DNA of 64,000 nucleotides from Rathayibacter sp. VKM Ac-2759. GTDB lineage: Bacteria > Actinomycetota > Actinomycetes > Actinomycetales > Microbacteriaceae. The notes below the pieces were generated by a model, which had not been told where the DNA came from, did no database searches, and saw only the letters and a list, made by a program, of their open reading frames with translations. The stretch's first letter is position 1. Every line of letters begins with the position of its first letter. This document shows positions 25,460-33,584 of the stretch, piece after piece. A program made the position numbers and the translations under genes. Where the stretch lies: assembly GCF_009834225.1 (NCBI RefSeq), contig NZ_CP047177.1:86010-150009 (forward strand), read 5' to 3'.

Positions 25460-26731
25460 TCAGGCCGCCGCGAGGGCGATGGCGGATCTGCTCCTCGATG
25501 GCGACTCGGGACCGTGCCGCCGAAGCGGGGTGACGGGATCGTTCGGCCGGGTCGGGGTGGGGTTGTAGGTCGTCTGGTCGCGGAAGATCGCCCAGATGAC
25601 GTTGATGCGGCGCCGAGCGAGAGCGATCAGCGCCTACTTGTGCGACTTCCCCTCCTGGCGTTTCCGTTCGTAGAACGAGCGCGAGACCGGGCAGTTCCTT
25701 GACGCGATGAACGCCGCCTGGAAGCAGGCGTTCAACAGTCGCCGGTCGTATCGCCGTGGCCGGTGATGGTTGCCGGAGATCTTCCCGGAGTCACGCGGCA
25801 CCGGGGCGAGACCGGCGAAGCTGGCCAGCCGGTCCGGCGTATCGAACGCGGCGAGGTCAGTACCGGTCGCGGCAAGGAAATCCGCGGCGAGCCTGCGCCC
25901 GAACCCAGGAATCGACACCAGAAGATCCGCGGATCTGCTGTCCTGCAAAGCGGCTTCGATCTCCCCGTCGAGCTCGGCGACCTCGTCGCGGATGCGGAGG
26001 AGATCACGCGCGGACCGGCTCACCAGCCGAGCCGCTGCCCCCTCCCCCACGACGACCGATGTCTGCTCGCGCGCGGCTTCCACCGCCGTCTTCGCGACCG
26101 CCGCGGATTTCCAGCAGCCCTGTCCCTTCAACCACGCCGCCAGCCGGCTCTCCCCCATGCGCCGGATCGCACCGGGGGTCGCGTACCGGGTGAGCAGCAC
26201 CAGAGGTCCCCTGGTCGTCGCGTAGTTGAATGCCCCCTCGAGCGACGGAAAGTAGTGGACCAGGATGGCGCGCAGGCGATTCACGGCGCGGGTGCGATCG
26301 TGCACCAGGTCTTCTCGTCGCGCCGAGAGCAGGCGCAGTTCCGCCGTGACCTCGTCGGCCTGGCGCATCAGCGTCACGTCTCGCCGGGTCCGCGCTTGGT
26401 CGGCGATGATGACCGCGTCCTTCGCGTCTGTTTTGGCTTCGCCGCGGTAGGCGCCCGAGGCGTGATGCACGACGCGGCCTGAGATGTAGAACAGCGGCTG
26501 CGCATGCGAGTGCAGGAGCGTCTGCAGCAGCCCTGTCCCGCCGTGGTTGAGATCCGTTGCCCAGGCGACGTCGGTGCCGCCTGGCAGGGAGGCGACGTCT
26601 CCCATCAGGGTCAGGATCGCCGTTTCTCGGTTCTTGAACCGTTGGGAGAGCAGCTTGGTTCCGTTGGCGTCGATGACGACGCAGTGGTGTTCGGTCTTGC
26701 CGGCGTCGATACCGGCCCAGAGTTGGGGTAC
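25460..26731 (-). pseudogene. IS110-family transposase, disrupted by an in-frame stop
   Basis: DEDD transposase of the IS110 family. Reading in one frame from about 26731 gives PQLWAGIDAGKTEHHC (first catalytic aspartate), then GEAKTDAKDAVIIAD and LLVSIPGFGRRLAADFLAATG, and near the end FIASRNCPVSRSFYERKRQEGKSHK. The next codon (25634-25636) is TAG, after which the same frame continues family-like (ALIALARRRINVIWAIF) to a stop at 25460; glutamine CAG is the likely original codon. No clear start codon exists: GTA stands where a GTG would be expected before PQLWAG. The gene is probably inactive. It is divergent from the second IS110 gene. Confidence 0.82.
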
Positions 26732-26835
26732 GCAGGGTCCTTCCGTTGAGGGTGCGGTGCGCCGTGAACGACCTTGCCGGCATGTCCTTACGGGGCGATC
26801 TGGTCGCGTTTCTCAATGAGCGGTCCTGCCGTTGC

Positions 26836-26904
26836 GGGGTCCCGGGCGGCTAATCACGGCGTGCCATCAGTCGGCTGAAGGCGGTCAGCCATACCCGGGA
26901 CCCC
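26836..26904 (-). ncRNA. Candidate bridge-RNA stem of the disrupted IS110
   Basis: Perfect 11-bp outer stem with an inner 6-bp stem (GGCTGA/TCAGCC), about 105 bp upstream of the minus-strand transposase frame. The position suits an IS110 bridge RNA; the boundaries and strand are inferred. Confidence 0.35.
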
Positions 26905-27049
26905 TGGCGCGTTCCGGAGCCTACAACTGCCCCGGATCCACGGAAATAACGGTAAGGAAGGCGGTTCTCCGCCTTAGCAACCGGAGGGCGCAGTGCAACC
27001 AGCTTGTTCAATGGGGGCAGGGATGACGGGTCTGCAGCCCGTGGTCCTC

Positions 27050-27132
27050 AGATCGTGGATGGTCTCGCTCTAGTGCAACCTGTCGGCTCTTGTGGCCTGG
27101 CTTCCTGCGGGCGCGCGGGCCATCCACGATCT
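27050..27132 (+). ncRNA. Candidate bridge-RNA stem of the intact IS110
   Basis: Perfect 13-bp inverted repeat with a 57-nt loop, 96 bp before the ATG of the plus-strand transposase. The position suits the bridge RNA of that element; the true ends cannot be set from one copy. Confidence 0.4.
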
Positions 27133-27227
27133 CTTGGCGGCGTGGCTCGAGAGAGGCCTGGATGCGTTCTGGAAGCTGGTTTGCCCTCCGCCAAACCCAT
27201 TGAATGGACTGAGCTGGAGGGCACGAC

Positions 27228-28385
27228 ATGTCGACGACGATCATTGGTATCGACCCGCACAAAGAGAGCTGGACAGCGGTAGCTGTCGGCCCTCGCGGTG
27301 AACGGATCGGCGCCGTGCGGGCGCCGGTAACGAGCGCCGGCTACCGGCAACTCCGGCGGTTCGCGGCCCGTTTCCCCGAGCCTGTCTGGGCGATTGAGGG
27401 CGCCTATGGTCTCGGAGCACCACTGGCGGCGATGCTGACCGAGGACGGAGTCACCGCATGGGACGTCCCCGCGAAACTCGCCGCACGAGTGCGGGTCCTC
27501 TCCACCGGCCACAGCCGGAAGACCGACGAGGACGACGCCCTCTCGGTCGCGGTCGCCGCCACGACGTCCAGCAAGCTGCGAACCGTGCAGGTCGACGCGG
27601 CCTCCACGGAGCTGAAGCTGCTCACCGAGCATCGCGACGACCTCGTGCGCACCCGTACCCAGACCATCAACCGGCTCCACGCCATCATGACGTTGCTGGT
27701 CGTCGGAGGAGCGCCTCGCAGGCTGACCGCAGACATAGCGGCTGCCCTGCTGCGCCGAGTCCGCTCGACCGAGAGCATGACCACAACACGCCGGCTCATC
27801 GCGGTCGACCTCGTCGCGGAGATCCGCCGTCTCGACAAGCGGATCTCCACCGCGACTGGACACATCCTCGAGCGGGTCAATGCGACGGAGTCCACCCTCA
27901 CCGTTGTTCCCGGGATCGGGCAGCTCACCGCGGGGAAGATCCTCGCCCGCACCGGCCCCGTCACCCGATTCGCTACCGAGGCCCACTTCGCCGCTTATGC
28001 CGGCGTCGCACCTCGCGAGGTGTCTTCAGGCGACGTCGTGCGGCACCGCCTCTCCCGAAGCGGCGACCGGCAACTGAACTACGCCCTCCACGTGATCGCG
28101 CTCACCCAGGTCAGCATGAAAACCAGCCCCGGCCGAGTCTTCTACGAGCGCAAACGCGCCGAGGGCAAGGGCAGCAAGGAAGCGCTCCGCGCCCTGAAAC
28201 GGCGCCTGGCAACGGTCGTGTTCCGCATCCTCGTCGCCGACCACCTACGCGCAGCGGTGGGTCCGGCGGGACAACCAGGAACGACGCTTCAATCCAGCGC
28301 GGCCGGCTCACATCCCAACGCCGACTCTTCGGATAAGTCACTCACCGAACCCACCTCAACAGAGCCTATCCACGTCGCCGCTTGA
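27228..28385 (+). CDS. IS110-family transposase (intact)
   Basis: Transposase of 385 residues. The RuvC-like DEDD residues are in IIGIDPHKESW (near 7), AIEGAYGLG (near 56) and RKTDEDDALSVAVA (about 99-112). The C-terminal Tnp domain has VVPGIGQLTAGKILARTGP and FAAYAGVAPREVSSGD, which supplies the serine typical of IS110. A helix-rich linker joins them. The reading frame is open throughout, so this copy may be active. It differs strongly from the 26-kb copy and belongs to another IS110 lineage. The last 40 residues (SSAAGSHPNADSSDK) are low-complexity. Confidence 0.92.
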   Translation: MSTTIIGIDPHKESWTAVAVGPRGERIGAVRAPVTSAGYRQLRRFAARFPEPVWAIEGAYGLGAPLAAMLTEDGVTAWDVPAKLAARVRVLSTGHSRKTDEDDALSVAVAATTSSKLRTVQVDAASTELKLLTEHRDDLVRTRTQTINRLHAIMTLLVVGGAPRRLTADIAAALLRRVRSTESMTTTRRLIAVDLVAEIRRLDKRISTATGHILERVNATESTLTVVPGIGQLTAGKILARTGPVTRFATEAHFAAYAGVAPREVSSGDVVRHRLSRSGDRQLNYALHVIALTQVSMKTSPGRVFYERKRAEGKGSKEALRALKRRLATVVFRILVADHLRAAVGPAGQPGTTLQSSAAGSHPNADSSDKSLTEPTSTEPIHVAA

Positions 28386-28435
28386 CCAGAGAGGCGCCCG
28401 CAGGGCGGCGGTGGAGAGAGTTTCGGCGCGAAATA

Positions 28436-28646
28436 AGGGAGCGCAGCGACCGCGTACCGAAAGTCTCGGAAGAGCCGGTGGCGCAGCCACTTGAACGGAG
28501 CCCGGAGGTAGCTACGAGGCAGCGAAGCGGACGAGCCGCCGAAGGCTTCCCGGAAACGAAACGCGAGCCCATCGGGCGAACATCAGCGGCCGGCACCGCC
28601 GGCCGAACGCTTGGGCGGCGCTCCGTCGCCGCTGCGCGAGTGCAGC
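28436..28646. repeat. Non-coding repeat, copy 1 (gene-free stretch 28386-28726)
   Basis: The gene-free 341 bp after the IS110 gene contains AGGGAGCGCAGCGACCGCGT (28436-28455) and GGGCGGCGCTCCGTCGCCGCT (28613-28633) followed by CTCGCGCCC. Both blocks recur identically, in the same order, at 30194 and 30311. No other feature was seen. Confidence 0.7.
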
Positions 28647-28726
28647 TCGCGCCCCCGAAACGGGATGGCGGGGAGTGTGAGGGGGTCGCCCCTCACGGGC
28701 CGGCCCGGAAGCCGGCCCTCCGCCGT

Positions 28727-29704
28727 TCAGCTCGCCGCCGCCTCCGCGCTAGCTGCGACGTCGGCGGTAACGCGGTGGCTCCGAATGTCGGCGTAGGCGA
28801 CGGAGTAGGGACGGGTCCCGCCGTTCCAGTCGAGGGCGACGGTCACGGTCTTAGGGTTCACGCGGGTCACGGTGCTCCACCCGAACTTGTGCTCGATCGC
28901 GTCGCCCTTGGCGATCGTGTCGCGGCTGTGGATCGCGGTCGCACCGGCGGCGGCCTGTGCCTCGCGGACGGTGCTCCAGTAGTCGCGCTCGTTCTCGCGC
29001 TGCGCCCGCTCGGTGCGCAGACGGTCGAGCCGCGCGCCGGTGGCGGGGGCGGTCGTCTCGATGTGGCCGCCGCCGAAGTTGTGCGAGCCGCCCTCGATCC
29101 GGCGGGTGAGGAGTCTGACGTCGGTGTCGAGTCGGTCGATGCGGTGGGCGACCGTACGCGGGAGGTAGCGGGTCTCGGTCGTCCCGGCGGCGATGTCGGC
29201 GCGGGCGCGGGCGCGGGTGGCCTCGCGGTCGGCCTCGACGCTGCGGCCGAAGGCGGCGTCGGCCTTGGCGATCGCGTTCCGGTGGTGGTTTTCGGAGTGG
29301 TGGCCGATCTTGATCGGCTCGCCGCCCTCGGGGAGGCGGCGCAGGGCGCGGCGCGCGGCCTCGTCCGCGTCGTCCGCCTGCGCGGCGCGGCGGTCGGCCT
29401 TGGCGTCGAGCGCGTCGACGCGGGCGGCCTGGCGCTGGATCTTCGCGACCTCGGCCTCGGCGGCGGGGCGGAAGCTCTCGTCGGCGTCGACGGTGATCTC
29501 GTGCCCTGCCGCGCACAGCGCGGCCGCGGCGCGGTTGATGGTCGACCACTTCGGGAGGCGGTCGCGGGACTGCGGGACGTACCAGGCGGCGATGGTGCGG
29601 CCCCAACGCCAGCCGGACGCCTTCAGGATCTCGGCGGTGCCGTCGCCGCGGCTGGTGCCCTCGATGAGGGTTCCGGCGTCGGGGGTGTGGGTGATGGTGA
29701 GCAT
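28727..29704 (-). CDS. DUF3560-domain protein
   Basis: Soluble protein of 325 residues. The middle part carries the DUF3560 signature (PIKIGHHSENHHRNAIAKAD) followed by a helical region rich in A, R, D and E. The N-terminus (MLTITHTPDAGTLIEGTSRG) is a small beta domain found in plasmid and phage proteins of this type, and the C-terminus (DTIAKGDAIEHKFGWSTVTRVN) looks like a small beta-barrel. DUF3560 proteins are common on actinobacterial plasmids and conjugative elements; their role is unknown. It sits 25 bp after the next minus-strand gene and is flanked by the two copies of a non-coding repeat. A long open frame on the opposite strand is a shadow. Confidence 0.82.
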   Translation of the reverse strand: MLTITHTPDAGTLIEGTSRGDGTAEILKASGWRWGRTIAAWYVPQSRDRLPKWSTINRAAAALCAAGHEITVDADESFRPAAEAEVAKIQRQAARVDALDAKADRRAAQADDADEAARRALRRLPEGGEPIKIGHHSENHHRNAIAKADAAFGRSVEADREATRARARADIAAGTTETRYLPRTVAHRIDRLDTDVRLLTRRIEGGSHNFGGGHIETTAPATGARLDRLRTERAQRENERDYWSTVREAQAAAGATAIHSRDTIAKGDAIEHKFGWSTVTRVNPKTVTVALDWNGGTRPYSVAYADIRSHRVTADVAASAEAAAS

Positions 29705-29729
29705 GCTCTGTCTCCTTCTCGTCTCGGGG

Positions 29730-30095
29730 TCAGTCGTTGGCGCGGTAGTCGGCAGGCGTCTCGCTGCGGTCGTGCAGCGCGTAAGCGGCGGGGAACAGGT
29801 CGAGCGCTCGGGCGACCGCCACCGGAACGACGACGAAGGCGCCGGAGGCCATGTAGCCGACCCGGCCCGCGGCCACGGGCTCGACCGGCTCGAAGTGCTG
29901 CAGTGTCACCCCGGCCAGCGACGCGCGGCCCTCGCGGGTGACCAGGTGCACGGCCGGGGTCTGCTCGGTCACTAGGTCGCAGCCACCGGCGCCGACGATG
30001 ACCACCTGACGGGCGGTCCGGCTGATGGCATCGACGCCGGGGCTGTGGGTGGTCATGGTGATGACTTCGGTACGGGTGCCGCGCTGCTGGCTCAT
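29730..30095 (-). CDS. Hypothetical protein, DUF3560 companion
   Basis: Protein of 121 residues with no recognised domain. It has a mixed alpha/beta look (RQVVIVGAGGCDLV; VGYMASGAFVVVPVAVARAL) and an acidic C-terminus ending PADYRAND. AGGGAGACACACC stands directly before the ATG, a good ribosome site. It is 25 bp upstream of the DUF3560 gene on the same strand and is probably co-transcribed. Its G-rich VIVGAGG segment looks like a nucleotide-binding loop, but the protein is too short for a known dehydrogenase. Confidence 0.65.
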   Translation of the reverse strand: MSQQRGTRTEVITMTTHSPGVDAISRTARQVVIVGAGGCDLVTEQTPAVHLVTREGRASLAGVTLQHFEPVEPVAAGRVGYMASGAFVVVPVAVARALDLFPAAYALHDRSETPADYRAND

Positions 30096-30193
30096 GGTGT
30101 GTCTCCCTCTGGCTGATCGTTTTTCTTTGCCTCTCCGGCGGGGAAGACCGTTTGAGTGGAGGCGGCGCAGTGACGCCGATCACGAGCGATGTG

Positions 30194-30350
30194 AGGGAGC
30201 GCAGCGACCGCGTTCGGGATCGGTGGCACGCAGCCGGTGGAGCGAAATAGGTTGAAACCGCGGAGAGGTGAAGAAAACAGGCGGACCGGGCCGCCGTGGC
30301 GGTCTCCGACGGGCGGCGCTCCGTCGCCGCTCCGCGAGAGTAGCTCGCGC
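30194..30350. repeat. Non-coding repeat, copy 2 (gene-free stretch 30096-30563)
   Basis: The 20-mer (30194-30213) and 21-mer (30311-30331) of the 28.4-kb repeat recur here in the same order, also followed by CTCGCGCCC. The rest of the 468-bp gap shows no convincing gene. The two copies bracket the DUF3560 pair. Confidence 0.7.
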
Positions 30351-30563
30351 CCAGGAACGGGTGGTCTAACCGCCTACGACACCTAGGGTCGGGTACGCAA
30401 CAGAGCGAACCCGGACCACGACCCGATCGACAACGACACCCGAGCGGCTGTAATCGCGGACGCGATGCCCTGGCCATCTCCAGCACGATGACCGTGCTGA
30501 TCTAGACACGGCTAGGTGGCCTGGATAGGTTGCAGGCGGGCGTTCGCCCCGAGGGGGTAGCGC

Positions 30564-30905
30564 GTGCGGCAGGTTCTGATCGTTGTCCTGCTTGCCGTTG
30601 CAGTCGTCGCCGGCCTCGTCGTCGCCGTGGGCTTCTACGTCGCGCGGGACCCTGAGTATTACTGCCTGGTGGACATCATCCGCAATTCAGCGGTATCCGC
30701 GACCGACACAGTTGTCGACGTCGAGAGCCGTCTGAGCCTTCTCCCGCTGGGTACTGAGTGCACCTTCGTGACCGATGACGGCGCACGGTTCGTAGTCGAA
30801 CCCGGCTGGATCGCAACCGTCCTCGCACTAGCGGCGGTCGCATCCGCCACCACTGCGGCCTACATCGCAGTATTCGTACCACGTCAGCGGAGCAGCTGGC
30901 GTTAG
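30564..30905 (+). CDS. Small membrane protein
   Basis: Protein of 113 residues with two hydrophobic helices, LIVVLLAVAVVAGLVVAVGFYVA at the N-terminus and WIATVLALAAVASATTAAYIAVFV near the end. Between them is an outside loop of about 60 residues with two cysteines. GAGGGGGT precedes the GTG start. It lies 16 bp before a secreted-protein gene and is probably co-transcribed with it. No family recognised. Confidence 0.6.
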   Translation: MRQVLIVVLLAVAVVAGLVVAVGFYVARDPEYYCLVDIIRNSAVSATDTVVDVESRLSLLPLGTECTFVTDDGARFVVEPGWIATVLALAAVASATTAAYIAVFVPRQRSSWR

Positions 30906-30921
30906 GGGGAGAAGGTAGAAG

Positions 30922-32115
30922 ATGAGACGACCACTTACGCTCGCACTGACGGCGGGGGTGATTACAGCAGTCATCCTGGCCGGGAGTCCTGCATACGCAT
31001 CGGCGAATCGCAGCACCGCCGCTAAGGCGACCAATTCGCAGAAGGTCACCAACACCACGGTGACGCTTCCACTGTCGCATGCGGTCACGCTGCGGGATGC
31101 GGTGAAGTTCGCTCCGAGGATCGCCTCTCAGGTCACGGGGTTCCGGTTCGAGAACGGCGACATCGAGGGCGAGTATTCGCCTACGCCTGACCAGACGCTC
31201 GAGCAGTTCCTCGCGGGATTCTCGGAGCGGTTTGGCACTCAACCTGAGGTGACGGGTGTCGTCGTGAAGGTGGCGGTCGAGGAGGCGCAGCAACGGGTAG
31301 GCGCGCGGAGCGCTCCCCTCGACCCTGGCGCACCGGCCTTCGACGCACCGGCAGTGACGCTCTCGCCGGAGTACGCGAAGGTCGCGGAACCGCCAGGGGC
31401 AGGGGCCTCTGAGCAGCGGGTCGCGCAGTCTGCGGTTGCCGCGGCGGACCCGGTGGACTGGCGGCCGAATGATTTCGAAGCGTCCATCACCAATTACAAC
31501 GGCCGAGCGGACTTTTTCACGAGCTACTGGTGGCATAGCGGCAGCAACCCCAGCCAGATGCCTCTCGGGTTCGGTGCCGAATTTGAAATCAACTTGATAA
31601 ATTCGGCTTCAACGAGTACCCGGCCGGCCTGCCTTTCGGGATACAAAGATAAGTTTTGGGCAAAGAATTACAGCTTTAACTGGGCGCTTTATAAGTCGGA
31701 TTCAAGTGCCGCGAGTCACGCCGGCGTGGGCGCCTACGCGGATTACAACGACCTTTTGGACACCTGCAACCGCAATTCGATTGCGATCGGAATGCGCTAC
31801 CCGAGAAATATTGCGGAGGCACCGGGGATGGGCTTTGGAGTCCAGATCTGGGTATCGGCGCCACGTGGGACGACCACGACGAGCAAGATCGGCGGCCTCG
31901 TGCAGGCCATATCTGACCACTACTGCAGGTCGGGCCCAGGGGCATCGATGGCTCTTACCGACTGCATGGGTGTCACCGCAGGCAGCTGGCCCTTGGCGCC
32001 CGGTCTGAAGTCGCGCACGACGTTAAACGAGACGCGGGGATGGACCGCACCTGCGAAGTGCTGGACCTCTCAGAAGAAGGGGCTTGAGGATCCGGTGGCG
32101 CTAGTGCCCTGCTGA
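30922..32115 (+). CDS. Secreted protein of unknown function
   Basis: Protein of 397 residues with a signal peptide (RRPLTLALTAGVITAVILAG, cleavage near AYASA). Residues about 45-115 look like a soluble mixed domain (HAVTLRDAVKFAPRIASQ). The second half is rich in aromatic residues and cysteines (FFTSYWWHSGSNPSQM, CLSGYKDKFWAK, CNRNSIAIGMRY, PVALVPC). The codons around 31580-31700 are distinctly more A/T-rich than neighbouring genes, a sign of separate origin. GGGGGAGAAGG stands upstream of the ATG. Confidence 0.65.
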   Translation: MRRPLTLALTAGVITAVILAGSPAYASANRSTAAKATNSQKVTNTTVTLPLSHAVTLRDAVKFAPRIASQVTGFRFENGDIEGEYSPTPDQTLEQFLAGFSERFGTQPEVTGVVVKVAVEEAQQRVGARSAPLDPGAPAFDAPAVTLSPEYAKVAEPPGAGASEQRVAQSAVAAADPVDWRPNDFEASITNYNGRADFFTSYWWHSGSNPSQMPLGFGAEFEINLINSASTSTRPACLSGYKDKFWAKNYSFNWALYKSDSSAASHAGVGAYADYNDLLDTCNRNSIAIGMRYPRNIAEAPGMGFGVQIWVSAPRGTTTTSKIGGLVQAISDHYCRSGPGASMALTDCMGVTAGSWPLAPGLKSRTTLNETRGWTAPAKCWTSQKKGLEDPVALVPC

Positions 32116-32306
32116 CTCGGTAGCACGACGTGGAGGAGGGAGTTCCCCACAGGCGACCCCCTCCCCTGCGTACTGAGTGGCCCGCCTAACTCCATGGACG
32201 CCCACGGGATCAGGACCAGCACCGTCGCGGTTCATCTTGTTATGCGTCGTTATCACTGATTCAACTTCTTAGGCATGAAGCGAGAGCGACCCTTGGAATG
32301 CCAGTT
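32116..32306. other. Intergenic region, no gene seen
   Basis: No coding evidence. GGAGGG (32135) and CCCTCC (32158) could form a weak terminator for the secreted-protein gene. TTAGGCATG near 32270 partly resembles the CTAGGCATG motif seen at 37.7-41.3 kb, but it is not at a promoter. Confidence 0.35.
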
Positions 32307-32696
32307 TCAAGATTCTCGTTGACCGTCGCGGGCTCGAACGCCCCAATACTCGCGAACCGCAATCTCGATTACCGACCGTTGCGTCAGTCCCTGCTCATCC
32401 GATGCTGCGTCGATGAGCTCGGAGATGTCCTGAGAGATACGAGTGGAGAACGGCACGGTCAGCTCCCTCCCCCGCGGCCTACCTCGTCGAGACGGCAAGG
32501 GGGCGGGCGGCTCGAAGGACGGCGATGCCATCACCGGAGGTCGATCCAGGTTCCGTAAATCCCTCGTAGACGCGGCGGCGTTCGAAACAGCAGGAGCAGG
32601 CTTGGTCTGGTAGTCGACAGGGTCGATCGATTCGTCGGGCGCTGGCGTCGGACGACGGCGCTGCAGTGACGCCGGTCGATCCTCGATCTCGCTCAT
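32307..32696 (-). CDS. Ribbon-helix-helix protein, probable ParA partner
   Basis: Protein of 129 residues from the ATG at 32696. The first 80 residues are disordered and proline/arginine-rich. The C-terminal part (RELTVPFSTRISQDISELID followed by ASDEQGLTQRSVIEIAVREYWG) fits a ribbon-helix-helix DNA-binding domain. Its start overlaps the parA stop by 4 bp (ATGA). Small RHH proteins beside ParA commonly act as the centromere-binding partner in plasmid partition; the repeats before parA would be their target. Confidence 0.78.
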   Translation of the reverse strand: MSEIEDRPASLQRRRPTPAPDESIDPVDYQTKPAPAVSNAAASTRDLRNLDRPPVMASPSFEPPAPLPSRRGRPRGRELTVPFSTRISQDISELIDAASDEQGLTQRSVIEIAVREYWGVRARDGQRES

Positions 32697-33472
32697 CGGA
32701 TTACCTGCTCCACGATCTCGGTGTACGCAGCAAGGACTGGGGCTCCCTTTCGATAGTTGCCGTACCATTCCCCAACCAATCGCACTTCTGGGACGATCGC
32801 GCGGTCAGGAACAAGTGGAGTAAGCAAGAGGCCAGTAGCCCGCAGCTCTTCGATGCTCGCCACCGCAGGTCGGCTCATGATTGTCTCTTTTACGCCACCA
32901 ACTACGATTCCGGCCTCGGTGATCGAAGCAGGAGCGCCGAGACGACGGCGGTTGATGCGAAACTGCTCGATCGTTCTGCGAGCCCCCTCCACCCCGTCGA
33001 CGCCGTCTCCGCTGGGCGTCGCCGCGTAGACGACCGTATCTGCCGCGTTCAGCGCCGCAAGCGTCAAAGGCCCGCCTTGCCGATTGGGACAATCGATAAC
33101 GACAAGGTCCGCGTTAAGGCCCAACAAAGATACTTTCAACCTGATCTCGGCGTGATCAGCTCGGTCGGCTTCACGATTAGAAACCGATCGAGCGGAAGGA
33201 ATTACGCGCAAGTTATCATTCCACGAGCTGCTGACGGCCAGGTCTTGAGCCCAACCCTCCGGATCAGGGTCTCCGAGGATTGCCCCCACATGCAAGCCCT
33301 CCCCCGTCGGCACAACATTGAGCCACTTCGTCGTCGCTGCGCGTGGGTCGAGGTCGATGAGCAGAACCCGCTTCCCCCTCGTCGCGGCGACCATCGCCAG
33401 GGAGACGGCCGTCGTGGTCTTGCTGACCCCGCCTGATTCGCTGTACACCATGACTACCTGCATGCTGTTCAT
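32693..33472 (-). CDS. parA: ParA-family partition ATPase
   Basis: Walker-type partition ATPase, 259 residues from the ATG at 33472 (33463 also possible). The deviant Walker A is YSESGGVSKTTTAVSL, with the extra lysine position of the usual KGG replaced by ESGG. The DLDPRA motif and the Walker B-like LVVIDCPNRQGG follow. It pairs with the overlapping RHH gene. Upstream lies a cluster of GCATGC/ATGCAT repeats that would suit a centromere. This pair is the best evidence that the window is plasmid-derived. Confidence 0.88.
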   Translation of the reverse strand: MNSMQVVMVYSESGGVSKTTTAVSLAMVAATRGKRVLLIDLDPRAATTKWLNVVPTGEGLHVGAILGDPDPEGWAQDLAVSSSWNDNLRVIPSARSVSNREADRADHAEIRLKVSLLGLNADLVVIDCPNRQGGPLTLAALNAADTVVYAATPSGDGVDGVEGARRTIEQFRINRRRLGAPASITEAGIVVGGVKETIMSRPAVASIEELRATGLLLTPLVPDRAIVPEVRLVGEWYGNYRKGAPVLAAYTEIVEQVIR

Positions 33473-33532
33473 CATACACGCATGCCAGCTTTCCTGCCAT
33501 GCATCATGCAATCTACATTTCATGCATGCATG
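33459..33532. repeat. ATGCAT/GCATGC palindrome cluster, candidate partition site
   Basis: TGCATGC (33459), CGCATGC (33479), CCATGCATCATGCA (33497) and CATGCATGCATG (33521) lie across the start and leader of parA. Clustered palindromes in this place fit a centromere/operator for the ParA partner. Confidence 0.5.
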
Positions 33533-33552
33533 AAAACCCTCATTCATGACTA

Positions 33553-33579
33553 CAGGCAGGCAGGCAGGCAGGCAGGCAG
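33553..33579 (+). repeat. (CAGG)6 tetranucleotide repeat
   Basis: Six perfect CAGG units plus CAG, between the parA leader and the dead 3' end of umuC. It is not inside a functional gene. Confidence 0.9.
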
Positions 33580-33584
33580 TAAAT

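Larger units (their letters stand above)
26732..27227. other. Structured non-coding region between divergent IS110 genes
   Basis: This 496-bp stretch has no convincing gene but contains strong inverted repeats. GGGGTCCCGGG (26836) pairs with CCCGGGACCCC (26894), enclosing GGCTGA/TCAGCC (26873/26885). AAGGCGG (26958) pairs with CCGCCTT (26969). AGATCGTGGATGG (27050) pairs with CCATCCACGATCT (27120). IS110 elements carry a bridge RNA in the non-coding end beside the transposase, so this is where the RNAs of both elements would lie. Confidence 0.6.
25460..28385. mobile_element. Head-to-head pair of IS110-family elements
   Basis: Two divergent IS110 transposase genes share a 0.5-kb non-coding centre. 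IS110 elements lack terminal inverted repeats, so the outer ends cannot be defined here. The pair separates the metal islands from the plasmid backbone. Confidence 0.65.

Noticed and set aside
26004..26816. 270-residue frame over the IS110 pseudogene
   Set aside because: It is a shifted-frame shadow; the family motifs are in the other frame.
28382..29941. Long plus-strand open frame opposite the DUF3560 gene
   Set aside because: Alanine/arginine/glycine-rich shadow typical of high-GC DNA; the minus strand has a recognised domain.
33553..33579. Tandem CAGG units as a CRISPR or iteron array
   Set aside because: No spacers and unit length of four; it is a simple microsatellite.
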